From the NCBI GenBank assembly GCA_035079385.1, contig JAVHKY010000001.1, positions 10,440,501 to 10,504,500 of the forward strand: a stretch of 64,000 nucleotides of DNA, given 5' to 3'. The position numbers and the translations under genes were made by a program. This DNA comes from Aspidiotus rigidus. Its lineage: Eukaryota; Arthropoda; Insecta; Hemiptera; Diaspididae. The notes below the pieces were generated by a model. The model ran no database searches. It was not told the origin of the DNA and worked only from the letters and a program-made list of their open reading frames with translations. This document shows positions 47,335 to 59,420 of the stretch, in pieces; position 1 is the stretch's first letter, and each line of letters starts with the position of its first letter.

Positions 47335-48112
47335 CAAATCAGTTTGACCACCTCTACATTTTCTTCGACTTTATTCAACTGCCAGTCTCCTCATCTCTGC
47401 CCTCCAGCTTCCACAAACCGCGGTTCACAACATTTTCTCTAATTCCACCCCAGATCGTCCTACTTAACGCAATAGTTTCAACAACATGCCCCACTTTCTC
47501 ACCCATTCCCGTCACAAAAAATTCACTTCCGGAAAATGTCCGCCTCCTTCCCAAAAATTGTTGACGCCAAGGTAGCGAAGTTTATGACGTACTTTGGTGA
47601 CTTGTAAAAGTGCCAGCTTAGAGCTGAAGTTATGGAAATTTCTTATAGTACAGTGGCAAACTGTGGATTTTCAAGAAAAAATGGCTATTGATGATAGAAG
47701 TATGAAAATTGGTATGGTCGCCAAATCAATTTGACCACCTCTACATTTTCGTCGACTTTATTCAAAATGCCAGTCTCCTCATCTCTGCCTTCCAGCTTCC
47801 ACAAACCGCGGTTCGCAACATTTTCTCCAATTCCACCCCAAATCGTCCTACTTAACGCAACGACATGCCTCACTTTCTCACCCATTCCCGTCACAAAAAA
47901 TTCACTTCCGGAAAAATGTCCGCCTCTTTCCCAAAAATTGTTGTCGCCAAGGTAGCGAGTTTATGACGTACTTTGGTGACTTGTAGAAGTGCCAGCTTAG
48001 AGCTGAAGTTATGGAAATTTCTTAGAGGCAAACTGTGGATTTTTGAGAAAAAATGGCTATCGATGATAGAAGCATGAAAATTAGTATGATGGGCAATAAT
48101 AGGTACCAAAAG
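47335..48112. repeat. Tandem duplication, unit about 389 bp
   Basis: Two direct copies, 47335-47723 and 47724-48112, share almost all of their sequence, e.g. TTTGACCACCTCTACATTTT, CCACAAACCGCGGTTC, CACTTCCGGAAAA and TAGAGCTGAAGTTATGG. Small indels separate them. No conserved reading frame. Confidence 0.85.
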
Positions 48113-50170
48113 AAAATTTTAGAGACGGGGAAGCCCTCCGCAATTCGCCATAAGAGAAGTGGGGGACCGATTTTTGAGATTCCATCCCCCCTATGTGAAA
48201 GTGGTGTGAGCAATTTCGACGTCATTGGGGTCGATTTTACATATTTTTTCACCCTCCTGAATACGAAAATGTAATTCTTTTCAAGATCCGACTACGAGAA
48301 GTGCCCCAAATTTCAAAATAAAAATTTCCATATTTTCCAATTTTTGCGGAAAATGGCGGTTTTTCTTTTCTAGACCAAATTCATTGTTCAGGATCAAATT
48401 TTCAGTCCTTTTTTTTGCAGTCTGCCACTGTAGGCCGACTATTGGACTTCGAGTTTTGGATGGGTTCGACAACATATCTACGAGTGACAAGCTGTCATTA
48501 AAAAAATGTCGACCCCATCCATTCTGTACAAGTTGTGAGATAAGTTTTACTGAATTTCATAAACTCTCCCTACGGAATCTCTCGCGCAATAAAAAATGAA
48601 TCCACATGACCGAAGAAAATTCGAGGATGATTTACAATTATAGAGGTACAGTATACACACACCTACGTACGTAATGGAGGGAAAATTATTTAATTCTCAT
48701 CTCTCATTTCTATTACATACCTTTGAATATGTACCGAACATATCACACAGATGTGCTCCCTGGGTCATCCTCGTTGAAATATACTCGCAATTACGTACAG
48801 GTCTGTAACACGTAGCGTAACTCTACGTCACATAGGATATTTACATCTACGGCGTATACATATATACGAATGCTCACTGGCCATAAAATTAATTCCAATT
48901 GCTGGGAGAGTATAGTTCTCGTAAAACGAAAACAAAACGCGAAGAAAAAAGTGTCATCGTTTTTCGCGGCGCGCGTCCGCATGTGTGCACAGTTTTCCTG
49001 CCCCACTCGACGATTCATTCGAATAGATAGTGCAAACCGCAACGACTCGCAAATGTGAAACTAAACGAGCAATTATAAAAATTAATTGCCCAGTTCGTGT
49101 TTCCATTGTAGTACGCCGGATATAGGTCCGTAAAAACCGAAGCATCTTGAATACAGAGTAAACTTTTCAGTATATAAAACGTACAGCGAGAGCATAATCG
49201 AGTCTGTGCGCTCTAACTCCGGATAGAACAGAGATTATACCGCGCTACGACGCGACATTCAAGCTCCACTATCCAATTATTACACAGTGAGTAGTGAAAT
49301 ACAAAGATACAAACGTGGAGAAGCATGACGAATTCAGTAATTTCCAGTTTTCTACCTCACGGGTGAACGAACTTTCACTGTACCGATTGTAGTCATAGAT
49401 TCATAACTTCCAAAGTTCTACACAGTTTTGACAAATTCGAATTCGGGTCTACTATTTGTCAATTAAAGAATTTAAGTTTGTAGATACTCAAAGAGTGTCG
49501 AGGTTTTTGGGCGAAAAGCAGGGCGTCAATAATCTACTTTTAATGACCGCGACTTTATTCCCTCTCGTGATTCTCGAGGTCTAAATTGGCCTACAATTTC
49601 TTTACGAATGTAGCTGAAGTGTTTGAAGACCGCAGGAGACAAAGGGTCACTGAATGAACTTTGGATGTTGATCTGTATGTTACGCACCCCGAAAGGGGCA
49701 TGTAGATACACGAAAATTTCGGGGCGAATGAATTATTTCACACTCTTTTGTCAAGTAGCGTAAGTATGGATCCGTTCCCGCGTTTCCTTGTGAGCACAAA
49801 CACACTTCATCTACCACTTGGATGAAGATAATTTTAATAGTGAAAGACTTGTAAAAAATTTCAACAGGAAGAGAGTCGTGATAGCCGATCCTTCGTTTGA
49901 AAATCTTTGAAAATTGTATCGAACCAGTGAGCGCTCAAGGCACGTGCTCGAACCTCAATCAGAGGGGAAGGTCCAGAAAAAGCAATGAGAGCGATAAAAA
50001 TATCGAAAGTGCGAAATATACGGAGAGGAAAAGCAGCGAAACTCAATAAGTGGAGCAAATCAAATTTTGATAAGGATCAAGACAATAAAAATAACATCGA
50101 GTGATAACAAAACCGAAAAAGTAAACGAGGAGAACCGTTCATAAGGTGGGAGACGGAGTTACAAAAAAAT
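48113..50170. other. Noncoding, CpG-containing, nothing recognised
   Basis: Host-like DNA; short overlapping frames on both strands only. Confidence 0.5.
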
Positions 50171-50890
50171 TAACCTATAGTGTAGGCAAATCAGAGCCAT
50201 ATTGGAAAAAAAAAATTTCGCTGGAGCAAACGTTTCTTTGCTGAAAATGGTTCAGGATAGGGTCCCGAACAACATACTGAGAATCCAGCGTTTTCCTCCT
50301 GGAGCTTCTTTTTTTAGGAGGGGGGTTCGAACCCCCGAAAAATTAGTTTTTCGCCTATATCGCGTGACATTGAAATTTTATGAAAAAATTTTTCAAACAA
50401 AAGTTGTTCCTCGTTAAATTTCCTATCAAATAACGTATTCAAGGTTCAGCCTAGGTCAATTAGTGCCCCGGCAAAGCCTTAAAAGGCCGTTCAGAAGAGG
50501 ACCAAAATTACATAATTTTCCATATAGGCTATCTCACAAAATTGAAATTTTATGAAAAAATGTTTCAAATAAAAGTTGTTCTTCGTTGAATTTCCTATCA
50601 AATGAACTATTCAGCTTTCAGAATCGAGTAATTTGTGTGTTAGGTACATTTTTCCTGAAATTTCCTCAACTGAATCTTACTCCATGAGGCTAGTATATTT
50701 CAGGTAATATATACACATATTTTTATAACATAGCCCGAGGAGGGAGGTCGTTTCTCGCACATGACTTGAGCTCCGCCATCTGTCCTATGCCCTGCCTACC
50801 AGTTTTCTACGATTTCTAATAGGAGCAGTGCAGTGTTCGTTAGCTTGCCGACTTACAGTAGTCTTATATTCGGGATGAAGGGACTTGATA

Positions 50891-51545
50891 TTATTCGCTT
50901 TCGTCATACTCTTGGCCTGTGATTACTGAGGAATCGTCATCAGTACTGAACTCATGGTCAGCTTCCTTGTCCTGACTTAATACATCCTGCAAGTCGTACT
51001 CAATGTCGTCTACTACCTCTAATACTCCTCCAGCATTGAGACAAGGGGGAACATTTTAATCCTAGGAAGGATAAGAACAACTATTCTCAACAAAAATTCA
51101 AACAATAGGCTACTTATGGTTGCGGCATGATAGTTATTTGAGAAGTATTATAGTGTAGACACCTCTTCATCATCGAGGTTGGAATGACTAAAATACACAT
51201 ACACGTTTTTTCCTCGATGAAAGTGCCAAATAACCTTCTTTATCTATGAAATATTGTTCACCTGCTTTTCGGCAATTACAAGCATTTTTACAACCTTTAG
51301 CGCACCCACTAAAAATAAGTTGTAGGGGATGGTCTGGCGCAGCGCTGGGGCTTTGTTCATTGTTATAGGCTCCAACATTCCATCGATTCGCTTCCATCTC
51401 CATTCTAATGGATCTTTTTCATGACCATGCCACAAATGTACTTGGTAGTAAACTCTGTATAAATGAAACCGTGCAGCGTCTTCAGTGGGAGGTAGAGAGG
51501 TTAAATGCTTTTGTACGGACTTTTTTCGTGAAAGCTTGAAACCGA
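50891..51545 (-). pseudogene. C-terminal part of a transposon-associated protein with LPPT and cysteine-rich motifs
   Basis: On the minus strand, from about 51545 down, the frame reads SVQKHLTSLPPTEDAARFH, then YRVYYQVHLWHGHEKDPLEW, RWKRIDGMLEPITMNKAP and, after a small frameshift near 51370, PLQLIFSGCAKGCKNACNC and CRKAG. A donor (GCAG then GTGAAC, GT at 51261-51260) and an acceptor (TTCCTAG ending at 51062) define a possible 200-bp intron. Joined across it the frame continues into LKCSPL, as expected for the cysteine cluster. A second small frame break precedes an acidic tail ending in EYDESE at TAA 50891. The layout LPPT, W-x-W, PAP, C-x-C repeats matches an uncharacterised arthropod protein family that I remember from repeats. 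Its upstream half resembles the fragment at 10552. Function is unknown; a DNA-binding or transposition role is inference. Confidence 0.6.
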
Positions 51546-51558
51546 CATTTGTTCAATA

Positions 51559-51942
51559 GACCGATTCCCCGGTGACGTCACAGTGTTGATAACAGTGAGC
51601 GATGGTGAGTCAAAGTACCCATATTTGTAATCGATATTACGATTATTGGGCCAATCATGACATCGATTTCCATAAGAATACACAGGGAACGATTCGATCA
51701 CATACAGATATTCAAAAACAAGATGTTCCTAATATATTAGAGATCTCTAGAAACTAGAAGATCTCTGGAATTCAAATATGTAGCTTTTATTGCTAATGTA
51801 CTTCTTGTCCTTGAATACTAGTGAATGATCGAAACGTTCCCTGTGTATTATTATGGGATTCTAAAATGGCTGCCCCGAAGCCAACAGCAGAGAACAAGCA
51901 TTCAATCAAAATCGAAGATGTTGACGTCACGGGGAATCGGTC
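51559..51942. mobile_element. 384-bp fold-back (MITE-like) element nested in the TIR element
   Basis: The arms of about 120-145 bp are inverted copies of each other (51559-51700 and 51824-51942). The outer ends are GACCGATTCCCC and GGGGAATCGGTC, both flanked by TA, which would be a TA target duplication. Further shared words are TGACGTCA and TTCCCTGTGTATT. The TA duplication points to a Tc1/mariner-type mechanism, but no transposase is present. It lies just upstream of the LPPT exon and may have broken that gene. Confidence 0.6.
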
Positions 51943-52257
51943 TATGGCTTATCTCTTGTACTACCGTAGATCAGAGAGTATTGAAGCTGCCTCTTGGAGT
52001 CTTTGATACAACGCGACTTTAATTGTTCTTTATTTCAATACCTAGGTACCATGTGAGTCATAAATATGAGAAAAATACTTATTTAATTTCCATCTTTTCA
52101 ATATTCCTATCTTTAGTAAAAAAAAAATAGTTTTTATAATCTGTAATGTGCAAGACTTCCATAAATCAGTACCAAAACTATCTGCATATGAGAAAATATA
52201 GCACATCTTTTTATCTTTAATATCGAAAACCCTTTTTCGCAGACTAGTTGCTCTATC

Positions 52258-53470
52258 CTGGAAGCTGAATAGCTCATTTGATAGGAAATTCAACGAAGAA
52301 CAACTTTTATTTGACACATTTTTTCATAAAATTTCAATTTGTGAGATATAATGGAAAATTATGTAATTTTGGTCCTCTTCTAAACAGCCTTTTTAGGCTT
52401 TGCCGGGCCACTCATTGACCTGGGCTGAACCTTGAATACGTTATTTGGTAGGAAATTTAACGAGGAACAACTTTTGTTTGAAACATTTTTTAATAAAATT
52501 TCAATTTTGTGAGACATATGAAAAAACTGATTTTGGGACTCTTTTGAACGCCCTTTGCAAAGGCACTAATTGGCATAGGCTGAAAATTGAATACGTAATT
52601 TGGTAGGAAATTTAACGAGGAACAACTTTTGTTCGAAACATTTGTTCATAAAATTTCAAATTTGTGAGTTAAATGGAAAACTGATTTTGCTCCTCTTTTG
52701 AATGGCCTTTTAAGGCTTTGCCGGAGCACTCAATGACCTAGGCTGAACCTTGAATACGTTATTTGGTAGGAAATTCAACGAGGAAGAACTTTTGTTTGAA
52801 ACATTTTTTAATAAAATTTCAATTTTGTGAGATATATGAAAAAACTGATTTTGGGACTCTTTTGAACGCCCTTTGCAAAGGCACTAATTGGCATAGTCTG
52901 AAAGTTGAATACGTTATTTATTAGGAAATTTAAAGAGAAACAACTTTTGTTCGAAACATTTTCTCATGAAATTTCAAATTTGTGAGTTATATGGAAAACT
53001 GATTTTGGTCCTCTTTTGAATGGCCTTCGCAAAGGCACTAATTGGCATAGTCTGAAAGTTGAATACGTTATTTATTAGGAAATTTAAAGAGAAACAACTT
53101 TTGTTCGAAACATTTTTTCATGAAATTTCAAATTTGTGAGCTATATGGAAAACTTATTTTGGTCCTATTTTGAACGGCCTTTTAAGGCTTTGCCGGAGCA
53201 CTAAATGACCTAGGCTGAACCTTGAATACGTTATTTGGTAGGAAATTCAACGAGGAAGAACTTTTGTTTGAAACATTTTTTAATAAAATTTCAATTTTGT
53301 GAGATCTAATATGGAAAAACTGATTTTGGGACTCTTTTGAACGCCCTTCGCTCGCAAAGGCACTAATTGGCATAGGCTGAAAGTCGAATACGTAATTTGG
53401 TAGGGAATTTGACGAGAAACAACTTTTGTTTGAAACATTTTTAAATAAAATTTCAATTCAGGCGATAAAG
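52258..53470 (+). repeat. ~155-bp tandem subterminal repeats (about 8 copies)
   Basis: The landmark GGAAATTTAACGAGGAACAA or a variant recurs near 52289, 52454, 52608, 52768, 52924, 53079, 53239 and 53404. Each unit adds TTTGTTTGAAACATTTTTTA, TTTCAATTTTGTGAG and a GCAAAGGCACTAATTGGCAT or CCGGAGCACTCAATGACCTA word. Two further copies are inverted at the left end (50370-50600). Confidence 0.85.
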
Positions 53471-53655
53471 GCGAAAAACTAATTTTTTGGGGGTTCGAAC
53501 CCCCTAAAAAAAAAGAAGCTCTAGTTGGAGAACGCGAGATTTTTATTTGTAGTATGTGGTTCAGGACCACATTCTGAACCATTTTCAGCAAAGAAACGTT
53601 TGCTCCAGCAAAGTGTTTTTTTTTTCTTCTTTCTCATTTTCCTACACTACTATGG

Positions 53656-56185
53656 GAGTGGCTCGAGACAAAACTAGGTGTAACAAGAAGCGGCAGGCGT
53701 GAGATGTATCTGATATTATTACAGTAGGTAATATTTAAAAAAAATTTATTAATAACGATTGTGCTATCAAAAGGTTGTAATAATACGAATAATAATATGT
53801 GTCATAATAAATACAGCTCAGAGCCTGAAGTCAGGAAAAGAGAGAAAAAAAAATTATTACTCTGTACGTCGCCAAGAATCTCAAGGACGTTTTATCTTTA
53901 TGATGTTGTAGGTGCTTGTAGAAAGATGAAAGAAAAAAGGTCCGTCCGCTTCAAATGGTTCTGTTTAGGGTACAAGGTTTGCTCAACGAGCACGTAAAAA
54001 TGAGTAGTTTCGGCAATTTTCTTTTATAAAATAAATCTGAAATCGTAGCCGACGCGAAGAGGAGCCGTCGCTTTAATGACGGTAATAACGAGAGGGCTAG
54101 GTCGGACGTAGGAATTTGCTAACTGCGTTCGGTTTGCATTCGAAACACGCACTAGGCCAAGCAAAATAGGAAGGAAAAAAGGTAAGGCGGTACCTCTTGT
54201 AACCTGCAAATAACTCATCGAAAGAAGAAAAAATAAATGTAAGAAAAAGAGAGAGCAAACTGTTGTAGCATACAAAAGCGCGAGCAAGCCAGCGTTGCCA
54301 ACCAAAATGACGTAAAACCCAACCGAATACCGAAGAAAATGGAAAAAACTTGGGTAAAACGCCGATATTTTCGTATGCGATTGAAAGCCTCGGTAGTAAC
54401 GAATTTAAAAGAATACCTTTTCAGAATAATCATCAATTTTTTCTCTGTAATCAAAGATGTTCAACTTGAATATTGAAGTAAGCATGGATTTAGCGATGCC
54501 TCTTCTTGCAGACGGAAGTGTCTACCTTGGTGAAGGAGATAAACTGCTAGAACAATTCCCAAATGAGATTTTCTAAATTTAGGCAATGAACGAAAAAATG
54601 GATTCAGAACGTCTCAAATTTTTCAGGAGGCACTGGTTTTTAGCAGGGCTCCAAATGTGTGGAACAAAGGAATTTTCTGATGACGAAGACGCGGGAAAAA
54701 GATTCATTTATTATCAAATTAATAACTGGACGGAATCAATATTAGGAAATGGTGATTGAAAATTCTTGAAACACAATGTTGAATACTGATCACAAAGAAG
54801 AAAGAACTAAATTCGATTACTTGTGGACGAAAGCTGATAAAGTAGAAATGAGCATTTCCTCCATTCGGATCTGCATTTATGCGCGCGCTCGAATGCAGCG
54901 TGAAAAATACATCGCTATTAGAATCCCGATGAAAACGCCCGCCAAAAGAATGAATTAATCTTACACTAAAGAATTTTATTCCTCTCTCAAAATTAGTTTC
55001 TCAAAAGTTGCAAACGCGCGTCAGTGAGCCGACTTTACTTCCTTTCTTTCCATGCACTCGTGTAGAGCCATTTTTGTCTTCGTTTTTTCCTCTTTTTTTC
55101 TTCCCTCCCCCATCTCTCACTCTTTATCTTTTCTTTTCTTCAGGTTTGCAGAACGAGAGAAGCAGATTGTCTGTAATATCGTTATTCTGCATTCTTCATA
55201 ACGCTAGCCTTTCTTCGCTTTCAAGAACACTTTTTGTACACGAAAAAGCCTCTCAGAAAGGGCGTAGAGAGATGAGCTTATATAGCGACGTCGTAATTGT
55301 TCGTGATCTCATTTCTCTCTCGAACTCGTGCTCGCGTAGAAGTTGATTTCAAGATGGTAAAAGAAAAGAAGGAAAAAGTTAAACGTAGACGCTCGTTTCG
55401 CGATTTAAATGCAAATTACTAATCGAGGGATGAGTCGAGAAACACAGTCAGTACAGGCAACAAACGAATGAAAAAAGAGTTCGGATAAATAAATTTCACG
55501 GAATATTGTTTTTAATCTTTCCTTTTTCTATTTTTCAATCTTACGACGGTGCACTGTTTATGCACGCGAAGGGAATTTGGATTATGGGTTGCATATATCG
55601 CTTCGAGAACGTCTTGTCGTATTCTTCTTCTCAGCTCTCTGAAATACATAGTCTTACATCAGTAACCGTGATGGTCCATGAATTTGGTACAAAGAACCAT
55701 AGACTAAGGCCAACCAAGAACATATAAGACTTTTGTTAAGGACACCCAAATGCAAAGATGCAAGTCATTCACAGTAAACGTAAGCACTCTTCAAATTCAA
55801 GGCAGTGGCATGACGTACCCCCACTCTTTTCTTAGGTTTCCCCGTTATTAAAGGTTCTAAAAAGATCCTAGGAAACGACGAAACACTCAGATTGCAGAAT
55901 CCACGAACAAAGGGCAGACGTTTACAAGAAGAGGAAGGAAAGGGAATTGTCAAAGTGTTGGTTACGATTCATAGCAACTCAATAGGCGGAATGGTTTCAG
56001 TAACTCCTCCGAACGCAGGAGATCCCAGAATCAACCCTCGCTGAAAGCAGCGAAAATTGTGGAAGCTAGGGAACTACGACCTAACTCATGTGACACTGCA
56101 TGAACTGCTTTTCTATTGTTCTGATGTAGACACTGGACCAATTTCTTCTGGAAACGAAAGCGTTGAATAAGACAATCACAAATTC
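53656..56185. other. Noncoding, CpG-containing, nothing recognised
   Basis: Host-like DNA. Frames up to 112 codons (55008-55346) are Ser/Phe-rich shadows of T/C-rich sequence without a domain. Confidence 0.5.
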
Positions 56186-56189
56186 ACTG

Positions 56190-56850
56190 TAGAAAAACAG
56201 CTGTTCTGTTGGACCGATTTCAAGTCAATTTTTAGTTTTCGGGGATTGTGCTCAACGTCGATGAGAAGTTGATTATGAGTCAACTGCTCAAAATTTTTCC
56301 ATCGATCTGAAATCGACTGATCTGTTCGATTGCGATCAAGTCGATTTTCAGTTCTCTGGTGATGAGCGCCGGTTGACTTCAGATCGACCTGGGGTCCATG
56401 TAGAGTCATCCTCTGGAGACGCTCGGTTTGTTAGGTGACTTCGCTACTCGCCAACAGAAGCGTGGTCATAATTATGTAAGAAGGACCATTTAAAATTTCA
56501 ATTACTATGGACCGGTGCAGCAATTATTGTTAAATCGACGTAAGATCGACGTCGATTTTGATCGTCACCTAAATCTCAAACCAATTGTCGACCCATTCTC
56601 AACATCGATCCCGAGACACTTGAATTGAAATCTGCGAAATATCGGCGTTAATTGCAAGTTTTTTGTAACGTATAATAGACCCACATTTTCAGCTCAGATG
56701 ATAATGAGTCGGTGGTAAAACGGAGCTGTAGATTGTGACTTCAAGTCATTTCGGGTCGACTTGCGGTCAACATTGGACGGAACTAAATGGGCTATGAATC
56801 GACGTCGATTTTGAGTCGACATGATTCATGGGAAGTGTGTCAATTATTGA
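56190..56850. repeat. TCGA-type satellite fragment, same orientation as 13-20 kb
   Basis: Phrases such as CTGTTGGACCGATTTCAAGT, TCGATCTGAAATCGACTG and GATGAGCGCCGGTTGACTTC match the satellite monomers. The distal part (AATGAGTCGGTGGTAAAACG then GGAG, CGGTCAACATTGGACGGAAC) is collinear with the distal end of the main array (AGATGAGTCAATGGTAAAAC near 20120, CGGTCGATATTGGGCAGGAC near 20192). So this is a small copy with the same end. Confidence 0.75.
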
Positions 56851-56859
56851 ATAATCTGC

Positions 56860-58290
56860 TCGATGAATGAACTTTATTTTTGTTCAAGCTCGAATAAATC
56901 TCCACTGCGAACGAAAGATCTTCCTCCGTTTGTATAATAATTATGTATACAGTTTTTACTTTCTGACTATTTAAAGGGGTTGATCTGAAAATTTCTTCTC
57001 ACCCTACTATAGTGGAGAGATTGAAACTATACGTATAAATTTTCCAGTCAAATCTCGTCGAAGATCTGACGTTTTTGTAAATATACGCCCTGCCTTTGTG
57101 ACGTCTCCGAAACGATGTCCAACCCAAATTGCGGAACATTAATTTAGTACACGTTCAACTGTATATTAATCGATACTATTTTCTCGTCCAAAGCATAAAT
57201 TTTCGAAAAAATAACGAGTAAAATTTTATTTTCCATGCCCACGTACAACTTTCCTTGACGCGCTTGTTTAGGAATTTGATTCATTACTCTCGTAAAATAT
57301 TTCAACAACAAAAAATGCTTTCTTTCGCCGGTTTTTCGAAGTCAGCTCGGTAACACCTTCCGAAAATACAGCGATTACCCGAATAACGGCGATATGGTGA
57401 CCACACTTCTATAATCTGCTGCGTTAGACAAAACCCTTGTTATACAGCGGACCACCGGGGATCGAAGATATTTTGAAAGATTACTACACGTATCTGCGAA
57501 CTATACCAGGATATACTACTAACAGTATGTGTGTACTACAGTATAACACTGCCGCGGAGAAGTTATAAAAAGTTCGAGCTGTAGCAAATTTATATAATAC
57601 GACTTCTTCCTCGCGCGATAGTCGATCATAGTCAAAGATTATCGTGCGAGTAATCTCGAAGGACCTAAAAATTGTCGTCTACACATTTGACGGGCGTGTT
57701 GCGCGAATCAGCGTCGTCGTATCTCTCGTTTCCGGATTGAAAACTTCGTTCGTCCTCAGAGACGCGTTGTTGCTTTTTCGGTCTTGGAAGAAGAAAATTG
57801 ATGGCCTTCAGCCTAAAACGCGTGTATTTGGGCGGCTCGGATGAAATTGACGAGGAGTAGCCCGCGTTTCGTCATCATTTCTAATTTCCGCGGTTCATCG
57901 TAAAACGAACAGTCGCGTAAATTGTCCCGAAGGTCGTCATGATTAATGAAGGTCGGAGCGGTTTCCAAATCTTTAGTAGTCTTGAAAAAAGTTGTTCTTT
58001 TTATTTATGAATATATTTTCCAACAGCTCACCCAATATGTTAAAGTCCTATATTGAAGCTCTGTACCTTCAAGTCCTGCTGTAAAGTGAGATCCTATTGC
58101 CATGCTCATTTACAACGAACTCATCCTGTCACTTATACTAGGCTTCCTCTATACTAGAGCTCATACGCAATATGGGGGAAAAATGATCTGGTGGAGCCAA
58201 ACGAATAGAGATCATTTTTAAAGTCTTTTTATAGTTGCTCGATCCAGCTACCAGTCAAGACAGATAAATTTCGATGGCAGATCAAGACCC
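56860..58290. other. Noncoding, nothing recognised
   Basis: Host-like DNA with normal CpG content; no repeats or domain-bearing frames seen. Confidence 0.5.
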
Positions 58291-58299
58291 AGTAAAGAT

Positions 58300-58420
58300 A
58301 TGAACGATCTCAAACTTCTTTGTGACGTCATCAACATCCATGATGTCATTTGTTCGTGACGTCATCGGCTTGGACCTGCCTGCGACCTCATCAAAGTAGA
58401 GACTATTATTGTTCTTTCTC
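58300..58420. repeat. Cluster of GACGTCATC words
   Basis: GTGACGTCATCAACATCC, ATGATGTCATTTG, GTGACGTCATCGG and CGACCTCATCAAAG follow within about 80 bp. They are the same words as in the 42.9-43.5 kb array but diverged. Confidence 0.5.
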
Positions 58421-58564
58421 TTTCGAACGGGAAGGAGGCCGAAACCTGGTTCAACCTGGTACATTGTTTGCTGAGCCTAGTTTCAGCCAAGTACATAATT
58501 AAGCCTAGTTTAAAGCCAAAAAGAGTAAATTTCTTCACTCTACGGAAAATTATTAAACCACGTA

Positions 58565-58780
58565 CAGTCGAACCTCGATAAGTCGAACAAATTAATCCGG
58601 TCCTGACGCATTCCCGTTTTTAAGGGTGTACATTTTTTGTCGCCGCATATCGAACACAACAATGGCTAAGTCGAACCAAAAATTATTCACTTTTATCTCT
58701 AAAAGTCGAACGTTGAAGTAGGTAACTCGAACTTCCCTTCAGGAACTCGAACGTTTTGTTTTCTCAATCAATTCTCGGGG
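58565..58780 (+). mobile_element. Pogo/Tigger-like element end, truncated
   Basis: CAGTCGAACCTCGATAAGTC directly follows TA, as expected for the 5' end of a pogo/Tigger-type element with TA target duplication. Further TCGAAC words (near 58673, 58706, 58725, 58747) continue the characteristic end pattern. No matching inverted end or transposase is visible, so it is a truncated or decayed non-autonomous copy. Confidence 0.5.
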
Positions 58781-58979
58781 ACTCACTCCGCTCGTTCGCC
58801 CTCATTTTTAGTCTAGAATAAAATAGCCTCACTATTCTGGATCAAGTCAACGATTGCTGAGGAATTTTCTGGGGGGTGGGGGGAAGGAAGATCATATTCG
58901 ACTTGGACACGCAGATTTATAATAGTGCGAATTTTTGAAAACGGATAAAAGGCACAGTAAAGACATCAACCAGTTTAGG

Positions 58980-59225
58980 TCTTCTTATGACGTCATCATC
59001 ATCCGTCGAATTTGTTTGTGAAGTTATCAAGATTAAAAAAAGAGTATCTCGTCGACTCTGTTGAAGAAAGTCTGTACCTAGGTACATTCAAAACGTCGAA
59101 AAAGACAGAAGTGCCTTGAATTTTCTTCTTTTTTCTCATCAAGATCATCATCTGTGACGTCATCAGCTTGAATTTGCCTGTGATGTCATCAAGCTTCTGA
59201 TTTCATCAACTTTTCTCTTTTGATA
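58980..59225. repeat. Second cluster of GACGTCATC words
   Basis: ATGACGTCATCATCATCC, GTGACGTCATCAGCTTG and GTGATGTCATCAAGC lie within about 210 bp, in the sequence that flanks the minisatellite element at 59421. Confidence 0.45.
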
Positions 59226-59420
59226 TGTTTCACGTCTTTGCTCCTTTGCTCTGACCTCTACCCTAATTCTGAAATTTGCGTATGCATGCGTCCATGCGTA
59301 CAGATGATCTTGGGATTTAGAAAAAATACCTCAAATACCTCGACCCTTAGGCTAATACCAAAATTTGCGCGCATGTGCGAGCAGATCTCTTCGTTCTATG
59401 CAGTAAACTACTTGTATACT

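Larger units (their letters stand above)
50174..53655. mobile_element. DNA element with inverted ends and tandem subterminal repeats
   Basis: The left end reads CCTATAGTGTAGG. The right end, reverse-complemented, reads CCCATAGTAGTGTAGG. Both are followed inward by GGAGCAAACGTTTCTTTGCT, GAAAATGGTTCAG, a GGGGGTTCGAACCCCC-type block, a TTAGTTTTTCGCC word and the AAAAGTTGTTCCTCG block. TTAA stands directly before the left end, as in piggyBac insertions, but the right flank is AGTG, so no target duplication is proven. The left arm has two copies of the AAAAGTTGTTC unit; the right arm has about eight. The interior holds a broken cysteine-rich gene and a nested fold-back element. It is decayed; the superfamily is not established. 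Confidence 0.65.

Noticed and set aside
50174..53655. Firm assignment to piggyBac
   Set aside because: TTAA precedes the left end and the ends begin CCY, but the right flank is not TTAA and no piggyBac transposase is visible.
55008..55346. 112-codon plus frame
   Set aside because: Ser/Phe/Leu-rich translation of a T/C-rich tract, no signal of a known domain and no homologous frame elsewhere in the window.
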